NCBI RefSeq assembly: GCF_947179165.1 | Contig: NC_077244.1 | Coordinates: 73,206,144 to 73,270,143, forward strand | Direction: 5' to 3' | DNA length: 64,000 nucleotides | Origin: Solanum dulcamara | Taxonomy: Eukaryota > Streptophyta > Magnoliopsida > Solanales > Solanaceae | Part shown: piece by piece, positions 1 to 11,098 of the stretch | How the letters are laid out: each line of letters begins with the position of its first letter | Position numbering within the stretch: position 1 is the stretch's first letter | Translations under genes and position numbers: made by a program | The notes under the pieces: model-generated | Databases searched by the model: none | Told to the model about the DNA's origin: nothing | Seen by the model: the letters and a program-made list of their open reading frames with translations, nothing else

Positions 1-589
1 AAGTAGCAAAATAATGGTATTCTAAGTCCCTTCATAAATTATCTGATTTTTATTCCACATTTTATGCACCTGGTTTTTTTTCTCTTTCTTTCAATTATCT
101 CATACTTTATCTTTCTAAATTTAAATTAACTAAAAGGTGAAATATTTTTCTCTCTCTCTTTCCCTTCATTCTCTCTCTTTTATTCCCTGTTTTTTTTTCC
201 AGAATTTGTAAGAATATCCACAAAGATTATTCAATAGTCCTACTAATTCAGCTATTCTTTTTTTAAGAGTTATCTTTTTTTATTTTTTTTCATACTTTTA
301 TGATTTCGTTTCTTATATTTGAGGGGTTTATATACTTTAGATTACTTTATAAAGACATGTAATGTAGTTTTTTTTTTGGGGGGGGGGGGGGATTTCAGTT
401 TGCTAAGTAGCTATATAAAAAAGTTAGTATCTCTATTTCCTACAAGTTCTTATCATTTTTAGCCTCTTTATTATTTTTAGGCAAATTTGTATCTATTTAC
501 TTTTTCATATAAATAGCTAAGTAAATAATAAAGAATTTAGTATTCATAAGAATATTTATGCTTTTCACAGTAAATGGATGCAGATTTTT
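1..589. other. AT-rich intergenic DNA, no gene seen
   Basis: No open frame here resembles a protein family. The stretch is very T-rich and includes a T-run followed by 14 G at 378-391, a simple-sequence junction. It may be the outer part of the repeat that follows, whose left border I cannot place. Confidence 0.5.
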
Positions 590-2125
590 TCTCAAACTCA
601 CTTAGAGTTGTATTTCTTTTAAATGGTTGAATTATGTAACGAATTCCTTAAAATTGTATACTATCCTCCTCAGTTTGTATTCATTCCAAAGAAAAATTTT
701 ATTTTCTTTTTGATTTGTATTCATTCCAAAGTAATGCCAATTAGAAATGTATTTTCTCTTTAAATAGTTGAATTACGTATCGAATTTATTACCTTTTCCA
801 AAAAATTGTATCCTTTTCTCTTCAATTTGTATTCATTCGAAAAAAATTGTATACTTGCCTCTTCAGTTTGTAGTCATTTCAAAGGGAGATTTTATTTTCT
901 CTTTGGTTTGTATTCATTCCAAAGTAATGCCAATTAGAAATGTATTTTCTCTTTAAATGGTTGAATTACGTATCGAATTTGTTGTCTTTTCCAAAAAATT
1001 GTATCCTTTCCTCTTCAGTTTGTATTCATTCGAAAGAAAAATTTTATTTTATTTTTAGTTTGTATTCATTCCAAAGTAATGTCAATTAGAATTGTATTTT
1101 TTCTTTAAATTGTTTAATTACGAATTCAATTTATTATCTTTTTCAGAAAATTGTATAATTTCTTTACAACTGTATTCATTCTAATACATATGCCTTTTGC
1201 ATAGACCATGCATCTTTCATGAATTTTGTATTTTTTTTTGTTTGCATTAATTCAAAATTTATGCCAATTTTTTTTCACATTTTCAAAAAAAAAATGATTG
1301 AAAAAAATAAAATAATTGCCGTTGCCTGACAGAATATTGTATCCGTTCTGAAATTATTTTCATTCAAATCAGTATGCTTTTTATTTTTGTATCACTTCAA
1401 ATTTTAATGATGCATCTTTCATTTACAGTTTACTTATTTTAAATTTGTATTCATTCCAAATTTATTCAAGCTATAAAAGTTCTTTTTATTCATCTCGAAT
1501 TCATCACGCTATTTTTATCACTCACAAACAATAAGACGGACCAAATTTGAGATCATATAAGATTTAAATACATAATAGAAAAAACCAGAACCACTCTTTG
1601 AATTGATGCATTCGAAAAAAATTAAATTCAAAATAACATATTCAAATTGATTTTTGAGGTTCAAAACAAATCGAACTCTAAACAAAAAATTGAATTCAAA
1701 ATACCTGAATGATTTTACTACGAAATCGAATTGCCAGTATCGATCTCCTTTTTCCAGCTACAAATTTGATCAATCGAGTTGTATTATACAAGAATTGCAG
1801 TTCGTTAATGGAGGACGAAGAAGAGGGTTGAAGCTCGTTAATGGAGGAAGAGAGAGAAAGATGATCGAAGTCGCATGTTTCCTCTCCTAAAGCATAACTA
1901 TAACTAATTGAATATTTTTATGGAAACATTATCATACTTGAAAGATTCTCTCTCATAAATTTCTCTAATTGGTTATTTATTAGATGTATTCTATTAAATT
2001 AAAAAAAAAAAGAATACATAATCAGGTGAATAGCAACTCAAAATATTGCTATTATCAATAAATGTTGAAAGTGTAGCTAAGGAGTCCTATTAAATGATAA
2101 AATATTGTTGTTTTAAAAAATTTTC
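590..2125. repeat. Dispersed TE-like repeat, copy A, with internal tandem array
   Basis: At least four diverged direct repeats begin near 625, 767, 959 and 1118, with steps of about 142, 192 and 159 bases. Each holds the phrase TTTGTATTCATTCCAAAG and a GTTGAATTACGTATCG-like start. The right end (about 2070-2100, around GTGTAGCTAAGGAGTCCTA) matches in inverted orientation the left end of the repeat at 52.9-54.5 kb, so this is a dispersed element. The 78-codon frame at 1654-1890 lies inside it and resembles nothing known. The superfamily is not resolved; a Mutator-like origin is a guess. Confidence 0.6.
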
Positions 2126-2991
2126 CAAAAAAATAATAACTTGGGCTAACTGAAAGCAACTTATAAGCTCAAAAAAAAAGTTGGGGTAGCCCAACTTATT
2201 ATTTTTTTTGGTTTATAAGTTGTTTTAGATAAATTAGGTCAAACAGGCTCGAAGTTGAAGATGATAAATTATCCTTGGAACCAGTTATGTGTATGAAAAC
2301 ACTTATCACATCTAGACTTTTCACAATTTTATGGTGCAATTCGAAAAGATAATACCGAAACTTTTGGATACGATAAGAAAAGATAGAGATGAATTTCAAC
2401 TAGATTTAAATTTTAACAAAAATAATAAAATCATATTTCACTAAATTTTCTTAAATATATTTATACTTTTATAGAATTATTAATTTATAATATTAATGAA
2501 ATCATATATTTATAAAAAGAATTTTTAAAAATATTTTATCTTATTATCTTATTAAATGGATATTTTTTTTTATTGATCTAAATTGATACCCAAAAAAATT
2601 TTGAATATTAATTTAGTGAGATTTTACGGGTGTAATTTGAGGTGACTAGGAGAATAAGATTCTGGACAACAAATCCATTTCTAATTCAGTGACAGATAAA
2701 AGAGCCCCATCCAATACGCACACCACATAGTTTATTATTTTATTCATTACCGTTAATGCTTTTGTCTTTCAAGTATATGTATGTACATTTGTAATAATTG
2801 TGACAATGATTTAACATATGTTCCTCCATTCTTTTAATTATTTTTTTGTTGGTCAATACTCATATTATTGAAGTCTTGATTATTTTTAATTTGCATCGAG
2901 TAGGATTTCATATTCAAGGGCCCTAATATAACTTTTTATTTATATAAGCTTTAATATATTAACCATTTTGAGGGCCAGTCTAGTTCATTTG
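2126..2991. other. Intergenic, no gene seen
   Basis: AT-rich sequence with stop codons in all frames and no recognisable family. A 66-codon frame at 2199-2399 has no protein-like character. Confidence 0.5.
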
Positions 2992-3414
2992 TTTGGATGG
3001 TTGTTATCTATTATACTTTGTTTTGATTGTTACTTAAATTTTATTGTATCATATCGCTAAATTTATCATTATATAGAGAGAGATATATGATGAAAAGTTT
3101 TATTTTATGTAACGATCGATTTGGTGTGATTACATCATTACACTCTCCCCCTCCCATTTTATCTTTGCTTATTACTAATAAATAATAATTCTATTTTATT
3201 CTTTGTCTTATATATATATTTTTTATAATAATTTTACCCATAGCGTATTTTTCTTAAAGAATTATTATTTAAATTGATGATGCGTGACATTATATAAGTT
3301 ATCACGACATGAAATAATATAATCTATCTAAATATTATATTTATTAAAAAATAATACAATATGTATATAATAAAAAATAATACATTATTAAATGATACGT
3401 AACAACCGTCCAAA
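2992..3414. mobile_element. MITE-like element, copy 1 (about 420 bp)
   Basis: The ends form an imperfect inverted repeat: TTTGGATGGTTGTTA on the left and, near 3399-3414, TAACAACCGTCCAAA. Internal sequence around 3110-3150 (TGTAACGATCGATTTGGTG) is shared in inverted orientation with the element at 42017-42431. A second copy with the same ends and interior supports a non-autonomous DNA transposon. I could not define a target-site duplication, so the superfamily is open. Confidence 0.6.
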
Positions 3415-3885
3415 CAAGGTTAATAAATACGCTTTAACTGAAAAAAAGATTGGTACGCTTGTTCTTCATCTCGAAATAGGAGTCGGACGCTTCTTTTCCT
3501 TCTTTCTATTTAATTTTGGCGTTCATCAACTAATTCCAATTTTTTGAATACTTTTGATAAATCAACTAATTCCAATTTTTTGAATACTTTTGATAAATCA
3601 ACACGCATGTACGTCTAAAACAAACTAAACTTCTCCAAAAAAAAAGAGACAAGAGACTTCTTGAAAATGTTACAACGAAATTTAGCCACTATCAATTGAA
3701 ACAATCTCCACATCTTTTCTTAAAAGAAATAGTCCTCTTTACACCAAATCATACTTATTTATGGTCCAATTAAGGTCTAGACACCAAGCAATTTGAGATA
3801 TAATCTGCTGTGGTAACTTGGGGATGTGTTCTTTAGAAAGGAAAATGTTTTTTTAAAATATTTTTTCAAAAAAAAACAAGTGGAT

Positions 3886-3920
<35 letters not shown>

Positions 3921-4787
3921 GTAATTAATACGTAAATAAGAAAATATTATTTTAAAACTATTTATAAATAATTTGGACAAATAAGTACGAGGGCAAAGTA
4001 GGGATGGTGGGGACGGGGGTGGAGATGCATAAGTTGTGTTAGAGAATTGAGAGGACACCATCAATATAGAATATCATTTGTAGAATTTATTTCCCCTACT
4101 TCCGTCATGAAAGTGATTTTTTTTTATTTTTTTTAAAAAATATTCTCCAAAAATTCGAACTAACCGAACATGCAAAATTGTAAAACACCTTAGATGTCAA
4201 CTGTTTTGCAGTAATTTGAATTGGTAATATAAGATGCCACTTTTACTTCAATTGTATAATGGGGACACTTGATGGTTTCTCATTTGATTCTCCTGCAGAA
4301 GCTTCCAAATTAAAGGTTACTATTCATGAAAACCAATTAGAAAATTTGTTTTGTATAATTAGTATAACAGCACTAATTTCTATTTAGTAACGTTCAACAT
4401 ATTTATATTGCACTAATACAAAATGTTGAACTTATGTCATTCTAATAATCAAGATAAATTATATTTAATGTCCAATTATATTGATGTGTCCTCAACTTTC
4501 CCCTCAGATTGTGTAATTAAACTTTATTGTAACTTATAACAACTGGTGATTAAAACAAACACTATTTATTTTGAAAATAAGCAAGATGCATAGTATCTAC
4601 TTATATTTTTCTTAAAAGTTAAGGGTGGCCTGGTATTGTTTGGCTCTAAAATTTTCAGAGGACGCAAAAGTTTTCCTTGAAGCACCAAATGTTCCTCTCT
4701 GATCTGCTCTTCTGAATGTGTTCTCTTGTTGTTCTGCTGAACCATTGGAGCGGCCGCGTTCCATTAATCTGAATATCTGATTGATGT
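3415..4787. other. Intergenic with a perfect 36 bp tandem duplication and an AT microsatellite
   Basis: A 36-base unit beginning ATCAACTAATTCC occurs twice without change at 3525-3560 and 3561-3596, followed by a six-base start of a third copy. An (AT)n tract lies at about 3889-3919. The part from about 4650 to 4787 is probably the 3' untranslated region of the thaumatin-like gene. No other gene is visible. Confidence 0.6.
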
Positions 4788-6125
4788 TTACAGATACAAG
4801 CTGGAAATCAGCAGCACATGAATCAGCATTGGGAAAGGAAAGAGTAGAATGTTTGAAGATGAAGCCATAGATCCTGCAAACTTTCCAATTTTACTCTCTT
4901 CAATAGGCCGAGCTGCTGGATTTGTTGATGATGCTTCTTCATTTGGTCTCTTTACCCTGTTTCAAAATTCAATTAACGTGATGGTGTTTGACTGAGCACG
5001 GAGTTTAAAATGAAAAATAGACTTTTAAAACTAAATATTTTAGTAAAACATAGAAAGACGTCATTTTTGGGACGGACACGGACACGGACACGGACACGAA
5101 CGGAATATTTAAGATGATGAAAGTTTTGAGAGAGTACCCATCCATAGGACAAAAGATTATTGCATAGTCACTAGCCTTGCAGGTAAAAGTACTGGTACCA
5201 TCATCAAATGCATAGCTATAAGCCCTTGGACAAGCATTCTTAAAGATGGTGGAATAGAATGATGGTTGACAAGTTGTTGGATTTGCAAACTGTCCTGCAC
5301 AGCAATATTGGTCTAAACCAAAAGCCTCACATGCACTCTTGCAAGCCACCACATTCCCTTCTCCTCCATATCCACCCACCACTTGAAGTTCTTTTGGACA
5401 ACCTGTTCCATTTTGTTAGAAATGAAATTGTTATTTCTTGTGTCAATGCTTCTAAAAGACTACTTTTATGCTTCTTTTGTGATGCAAGCAGAGTTTTTTT
5501 TTTAATACTAATTCAGAGCAACTAATGTAAGTTCCTAGTATAAACTCATGTATGTCCATGTGTTTTATGTATAATTGTTGTGATGAGCTAACAAAAATGA
5601 CTAGATTGATTTCAGGCTAAAAACAGCAAGGATACCCATGTTAAGATTGGAGAGGCAGCCAGTGGCATTGCATCCTCCGTTGACGCCTTGAGGGACAGCA
5701 ACCATTGGCAAATTATAGCCATCAACAAGGCTAACATCATAGAAATCTTTGTTGTCTCCCACGCCAAGAGTTATCTCGAAGAGGGAGGCAGGTGGCGTGG
5801 CACCAAGTCCACTACATTCTAGCTTCCCACCACAATCCCCTGTTTGACATGAGCCAATACCCGATGCATCAAAAGTGCAGCCAGTTCTAGCCCAAATTCT
5901 CCCTGACCATCCAGCTACACTTGGAATTGTGATGCTTTGCCCTGCATCTAATCGAAAGCCAGTGGCGGGAAGTGGAGGAGTTCCCGCACCAGCCAATGTA
6001 CCAGGCCATATTGTAAAAGGACAGTTGTTTCTAATAATGAAATTGTAAGCAAAAGAGTAAGAAAAAAACGTGCACAAAAGCAATGAAATTGAAATCTTTT
6101 TACAGGAAATTATGTTCATAAGCAT
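4788..6125 (-). CDS. Thaumatin-like protein (PR-5 family) with GPI-anchor-like tail
   Basis: Three exons, 6125-5636, 5402-5138 and 4956-4788, join in phase at GT-AG sites to give 307 residues. Residues 1 to about 26 are a secretion signal. The mature part starts YNFIIRNNC and carries 16 cysteines, the number that forms eight disulfides in thaumatin-like proteins. The acidic-cleft residues are recognisable: R in RIWARTGC, E in LFEITL, two D in KDFYDVSLVDGYN and D in YAFDDGTS. After the domain, exon 3 adds a Ser/Ala/Pro-rich linker and a hydrophobic C-terminus (LIHVLLISSLYL). Such tails are typical of GPI-anchored large thaumatin-like proteins at the cell surface; anchoring is inferred. A start at 6119 is also possible. 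Intron 2 contains a GGACAC repeat. The family acts in cell-wall defence and glucan binding. Confidence 0.9.
5071..5099. repeat. GGACAC hexanucleotide microsatellite in intron 2 of the thaumatin-like gene
   Basis: About four GGACAC units in tandem lie inside the short 181-base intron (5137-4957). Confidence 0.85.
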
Positions 6126-6687
6126 ATTATTGTTGCCTTTTTTAGTGTTTGGCTATGTCCTGTCCTTGTAGGAAATAGAATAGGGGCAGGGAGAGGGTCC
6201 AGTATAGAAAAAAAATGAATCGTTGTAACATATTTGTAAAAAAAAAAGAAGGGAATTTGAACATATTGGATGCAAAATCCAAAGTGTGAAGTTGCTTTAA
6301 TTTGCATTAGCCGCAAAATGTCACATTTGGGTTTAGCATTTCTTGGATCTTGGATGGCCTCAATAAGAAGCAATGCCTTTCTTTGGAAACTTTAAGGATG
6401 CATCTCCATTGAAACAAATAGTATTGAGAGTCAACATATAGAATCTTGGAAGTGAATCAATTTCGTTTACTGTGTACAAAGGTATGACCATATGAAAAAG
6501 GCTACCTAGATTCCCCCAGAAATTATATAACGACAACATCAAAAAGGCAAGTTAAGTTATAAGCTACCAAAATTGAATTTAGCAAAGGGAAAATTGGCAC
6601 TAAATTAGCCTTGTCCGCGAGTTATGCAGATATATAGGAGTATTTCTTAGCACTTTATTGGTGGTTTCTTCGATCTATATGTGTTTC
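6126..6687. other. Upstream region of the thaumatin-like gene
   Basis: No gene seen. The stretch upstream of the minus-strand start presumably holds the promoter of the thaumatin-like gene, but I see no convincing TATA box or other element to place. Confidence 0.4.
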
Positions 6688-6695
6688 ATTGTGAC

Positions 6696-7327
6696 TAGGG
6701 GTGTACATGGACCGGGTTGGTTCGATTTTTTTACAAACCAAACCAAACCATTTGTGTCGGGTTATTAAATCTATAAACCAAACCAAACCAATAAAAGTCA
6801 GGTTTTTCGATATCAATTTTTCTCGAGTTTTTCGGTTTTTTTCGGGTTTTTTGGGTTTCTCGAATTTTTCATAGTATCTAATTAAAATCACACTTTTTAA
6901 AAAGAGTTCTAGTACAAAATATCAACATATAAGATGGAGGCAGAACACTGTTTAAAGTTTTAACTTTATAATATAACTTTATAAGATGAACTTTTTTTGT
7001 ATATTATTTAGATGAGCTTCTCAAGTCCAAATCTAAATTTAAGAAAGAAAACAAAAATTATGAAATTTTTTTAAAATATATTTATAAATTACATTTTAAT
7101 AAATATTTTTATGTATAACATAATTTAAAAGTAGTATATTTATAATCGGGTCGGTTTGGATTCGATTTGATTTTTTTTTAGTTAAAACCAAACCAACCCT
7201 ATAATGATCAGGTTTTTTTTCCAAACACCAAACCAAGTCAAAACAAACCACTAGTCGGTTTTTTTTTTCCGGTTTGGTTCGGTTTGTCGATTTGATGCGG
7301 TTTATCGATTTATCCTGTACAGCCCTA
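6696..7327. mobile_element. hAT-type MITE, copy 1 (632 bp)
   Basis: The element begins TAGGGGTGTACA and ends TGTACAGCCCTA, giving 12-base terminal inverted repeats with one mismatch. It is flanked by a perfect 8-base target-site duplication, ATTGTGAC, at 6688-6695 and 7328-7335. An 8-base duplication plus TAGGG-type ends is typical of the hAT superfamily. Subterminal regions are full of AACC/GGTTT-rich motifs (ACCAAACCAAACC, GGTTTGGTTCGGTTTG), probable transposase-binding repeats. There is no transposase frame. A near-identical copy in the same orientation lies at 40769-41406. Confidence 0.92.
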
Positions 7328-7335
7328 ATTGTGAC

Positions 7336-7648
7336 AATAGAACGTACAATCCTTGAATATTTGAAAGTATCGAAGTGAAATAACTTTCTTATTCTTTATC
7401 ATTCAATGAACATACATTTCTGTTTAACAGAAAGTTAAAACAGGAATGCAGCAAAAATAATTAAATCCAGAGTAATAGCGTAGAAAAGGCGAAGAGAAAT
7501 ACAAGAATTAGTTTTTACTATTGTTGTTTGATGAAATACAGGAGCCTCAACAAATCAATCAACTAATTTAAGCCTAAAGATATGATTGAAAATAAATCTC
7601 AAGCCCATTATTTATTTATTTATACATTATTTACTTCATAAGTTTTAT
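7336..7648. other. Intergenic / 3' flank of the acidic protein gene
   Basis: No gene seen. The minus-strand gene at 7649-8573 ends here; AATAAA-like polyadenylation signals follow its stop codon at once in the minus sense. Confidence 0.5.
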
Positions 7649-8573
7649 TTACTGGGCAACAGTTTCAGCCTCTTTCTCTTCCTCAGCTGTCTGCTCTTCT
7701 TTGGGCTCTTCTTTCACAACCTCAACTTTGACTTCCTCTGCTGCTTTGGCTGTTTCCTCTTCTGCTTCGACAACAGCGTTTGTTTCTGTGCTTACTTCCT
7801 CAATCTTTGGAGCCTCTGTTGACACATCAATCAAAGGCTCTTCCTTCTTTGTTTCCTCTCCATCCTGTTTCTCCTAATTTCACTAAATAAATTTCAATAT
7901 ATTCATGTTTCAAGAATATCTTAACATATTGTGATTTTGAAATAGGATAAAGGATTTGATAAGACTTAGAGATTGTGAACATGTATATAAGAACAACTCA
8001 ACGAACTAAGCTCCCGTTATATATATGCACATGATTTGCATAAGGGCTAACCACATTGGATCTATTGTTTGTAAAGCTTACATTGTATTTCTACAAAGTG
8101 CTATTTTCATGACTTGAACCCCTAACATCCTTATCCCACAACGATAATTCTTACTGTATTTCAATTTATATTTTTCAAAAACAAAAAGAAGAAGAAAAGA
8201 ACATGTATATTTATTTACTCCATCCGTTTTAATTTGTTTATCTGAATTTGACTTGATACAGAATTCAATAAAGTAAAAAAAAACTTTTAAATCTTATGAT
8301 TTTAAATATAGAATGTATCAAAATATTTTTTAGTCTTGTGATTTTAAACATGTCACACGAAAAGTTGAGATTAAAGAGTTTTCAAAATAGGGAGAGAGTC
8401 CATCTTTTTAAAATAGAATAAAAAGAAAAATAAGACAAATAATAATGTAAGTTATATGAAAATCATACCTGAGGAACAACGTCACCCTCGGGGGTGACAG
8501 ATTCCTCGGCGGGAACTGGGGCAGGGGCCAAGTCCCTGTCCAAATCCTTAGGTCTGCTCGCACAGGCTCCCAT
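7649..8573 (-). CDS. Small acidic protein with N-myristoylation start
   Basis: Two exons, 8573-8469 and 7873-7649, join in phase at a GT-AG intron to give 109 residues. The N-terminus MGACASRP is a classic dual-acylation start: Gly2 for N-myristoylation after Met removal, Ser6 at the favoured position, and Cys4 for palmitoylation. The rest is very rich in Glu, Lys, Val and Ala with no hydrophobic segment, so it is probably an unfolded or coiled acidic tail held at a membrane. I do not recognise a named family; small MGAC-type acidic plant proteins of unknown function look alike. Membrane attachment is inferred from the motif. The intron carries a Stowaway-like remnant. Confidence 0.8.
8216..8455. 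repeat. Stowaway-like MITE remnant in an intron
   Basis: The phrase TACTCCATCCGTTTTAATTTG resembles one end of Stowaway-type elements, and the interior is AT-rich. The other end near 8440 is degraded and no target duplication was confirmed. It sits inside the intron of the small acidic protein gene. Confidence 0.45.
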
Positions 8574-9475
8574 GGTTGTTAGAGGCGAGCGAGCGAGCTA
8601 TCAGAGAGAGTAGTATTAATATTGAGGAATCAAAGCTGGAAGGCTTGTAAACTTTATTTTTGAGGCTGATTTTAGAAATAGAACATAATGAAGGTTTTAT
8701 AGAAAGATCTCCTGATTTGTTGCTGTGGACACAATAGAAAAAGGCCTTTTCTATCGTCAAATACATGCTCACATGTTTGTAAGGGCAAGCTGATTGTTAG
8801 GCAAAGTGGTGGCCTCGAACGTTTCAAAGAGTTCGTTACAAAATACAGTTGGTAGACATTTCATCATTTAAAAAAAAAAAAAATATTTCGTGTCTGAAAT
8901 TTGTTTCTGGACTAATTCAGATTCAAGTAGCATAATACTTTTAATCAATTCCTTCAAAATTAGTCTCACCTCAAATTAAGTTAAATTAATTAAATATATT
9001 AAACACAGTATTTAAAAATTAAAACGAGAATTTATACATATAACTTAACCATGAATAAATAGTATGTAGCAATTCCCCATTCGCAACATTGCAGGAGTTT
9101 AGTGCTCAAAATTATCTTTTATTTCTTTTACTGTATTTTTAACATATGGTCCAGTATTTCTCATCAAAAGATAAAAAGAAAAATAGAAAAGGTTTCTTTT
9201 GGCCAGCCATTTGCTTTCTTTAATTTATATAGATGTTAAAAGGAGGGTCTTACATATTGTACTTATATTTATAGAAACATTCTTCTATTTTATTATTATA
9301 ATGTACTTATATTTATAGAAATATTCTTCTATTTTATTTTTTTTCAAATTGTACGTAGTAGTTTCATAGTTCACCCATCCGTACATATACTCGAATAATG
9401 AAAGTATATAACTTTTATGATCAGAGTTCGTTCATGCACAAGACCTTTGTATATATAACTAAATGAAACATTAAG

Positions 9476-9585
9476 GGCAGCCCGATGCACTTAAGCTTCT
9501 GCTATGCGCAGGGTCCGATGAAGGGCCCGACCACCTCCTGATCACATGGCAGGAACTTTACCAGTTACTCCAAGGCTCCTCTTCT
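9476..9585 (+). repeat. SINE-like fragment
   Basis: The sequence GGGCAGCCCGATGCACTTAA followed by GCTATGCGCAGGGTCCG and GGGCCCGACCAC matches my memory of the tRNA-unrelated body of AU-type plant SINEs. It fades out after about 100 bases, and I saw no target duplication or tail, so it is a truncated copy. Confidence 0.55.
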
Positions 9586-10514
9586 ACATTACGTAATTTG
9601 TAAGTTAGAGAAATTTGTTTGTTTTTATTCCACAGCATAACGTATATTTGTAAGCATTACGCATATTTAGACAAACTTTAAGATTAAGCTAAGCACAGGA
9701 CCTGTATAACTCATTGAAACATTACGATTAGACACAAGGTGTAAGTGCATGTATCATTCAACGTATTACGATGCTATTATTACATAATTTTACACGAAGT
9801 GGTTGATCAGTTACTTAAATTTTGATAAGTATTATGTTTTGAAACAGACCTTAACAATATAATAAAGCAACAATAACAATAATAATAATGATTACTTGCT
9901 CAGTCCATTTTAGAATAACATCCCATTGAACATGGAATAAAATGATTGGGTTGTTAATTGTGATTGGCCAAGTATAGATGAACCACCCCACCATGTGGTT
10001 CCTTTTTAAAAAATGACTATAACATGATGAATTACCTTAAAGTGGAAAAAACTATAAAGAATCAAATTTGAACACAAATATCAGAATTCCATTAATATCA
10101 AACTCACATGGATTGTTCATACCAGCCTAGACAAGTCTGTCAACACCTAAAACTAAATTAATTCAAATGCACCAAAGCTAGCGTAAGAATAAAGAAAATT
10201 AAATTGGAAAAATTCCAAGTGGGTTGGACCCACCAAAATAATTTCAACAATAATAGCTTATTATTTTAAAGATAAGTGTGCATTTTGCGATGTTTATTGT
10301 AAAATTTTAAAAAAATAATTTTCGTTTTCAAATAAAAATTAAAATTATCTTTAAAGATGAATACAAATTGAAGTCGTTTTTAGTTTTCTGGCGAGTAATT
10401 TGAAGTGAATTTGTTGTTTTTCAAATTTTTAAAATTTTAAAACTAATTTAAATTAAATTTCACAATTTTATGACCAAACATATTTTCGAGAGTTCTGACT
10501 AAAACAAAAAAAAA

Positions 10515-10534
10515 GGGGGGGGGGGGGGGGGGGG
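10515..10534 (+). repeat. Run of 20 G after an A-run
   Basis: Twenty consecutive G follow a nine-base A-run about 180 bases upstream of the Kazal-like start codon. A G-run this long can form a quadruplex and is prone to length errors in sequencing. Confidence 0.85.
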
Positions 10535-10714
10535 CAAAAGCAAAAGTAGGATAGAGTCATAGAAGGAACATAAAGGAAGAAAACTTCTCCCTTTTAGTCA
10601 GCATAAATCCCTAAATTCAATTCTTTCTAGGGTTTACAATTTCCTCAATTAGGATTCCTCTGTATAATCAATTTTTGGGAAAACGAGCTTCTTAGTCTTT
10701 AGAGGAGGTTTCCA

Positions 10715-11098
10715 ATGAAATCAGAGTTGAGAAAATCCCAATTTCATCTCCTAATTCTGCTATTTGCTGTGATCTTTTTATCCATTACTGTCTGTTCAAG
10801 CGGTCTAAATCCACTACCTTCCCAACAAGACGACGAAGATAAATGCCCTAGAACTCCATTTCCTACCGATTCTTGCCCCATCAATTGCTTCCGACCCGAC
10901 CCGGTTTGCGGTGTCGATGGAGTTACCTACTGGTGTGGTTGTCCCGATGCTCACTGTGCTGGTGTACGTGTTGCCAAGTTAGGGCCTTGTAGTGTGGGAA
11001 ATGGAGGGTCCGCTGCCGTTCCGGGCCAGGCTCTTCTATTGCTTCATATTGTTTGGTTGATATTTCTTGGTGTTTCTTTACTCTTTGGGCTTCTTTAG
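10715..11098 (+). CDS. Kazal-type serine protease inhibitor-like protein, secreted or GPI-anchored
   Basis: A single exon codes for 127 residues. Residues about 8-28 are a hydrophobic signal peptide. Residues about 44-92 hold eight cysteines around the Kazal core PVCGVDGVTYWCGC. Plant Kazal-like proteins of this kind are known in Arabidopsis as a small family. The C-terminal 22 residues are strongly hydrophobic (ALLLLHIVWLIFLGVSLLFG), fitting a GPI-anchor signal or a membrane anchor, so the domain would face the apoplast. Inhibitor activity is not established: the plant spacing departs from animal Kazal domains and the reactive-site residue is uncertain. The ATG at 10715 follows a purine-rich leader and is the first one that includes the signal peptide. 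Confidence 0.85.
   Translation: MKSELRKSQFHLLILLFAVIFLSITVCSSGLNPLPSQQDDEDKCPRTPFPTDSCPINCFRPDPVCGVDGVTYWCGCPDAHCAGVRVAKLGPCSVGNGGSAAVPGQALLLLHIVWLIFLGVSLLFGLL

Larger units (their letters stand above)
8574..10714. other. Intergenic, with SINE-like fragment, 44 bp tandem duplication and G-tract
   Basis: No gene seen. The part next to 8574 is the likely promoter of the acidic gene; about 10560-10714 is the likely 5' untranslated region and promoter of the Kazal-like gene. A 44-base unit starting GTACTTATATTTATAG is repeated at 9259-9302 and 9303-9346. A SINE-like fragment and a G-tract are listed separately. Confidence 0.5.

Noticed and set aside
1654..1890. 78-codon plus-strand frame near the window start
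   Set aside because: It lies inside dispersed repeat copy A and shows no conserved motif; the matching region of copy B does not keep the frame.
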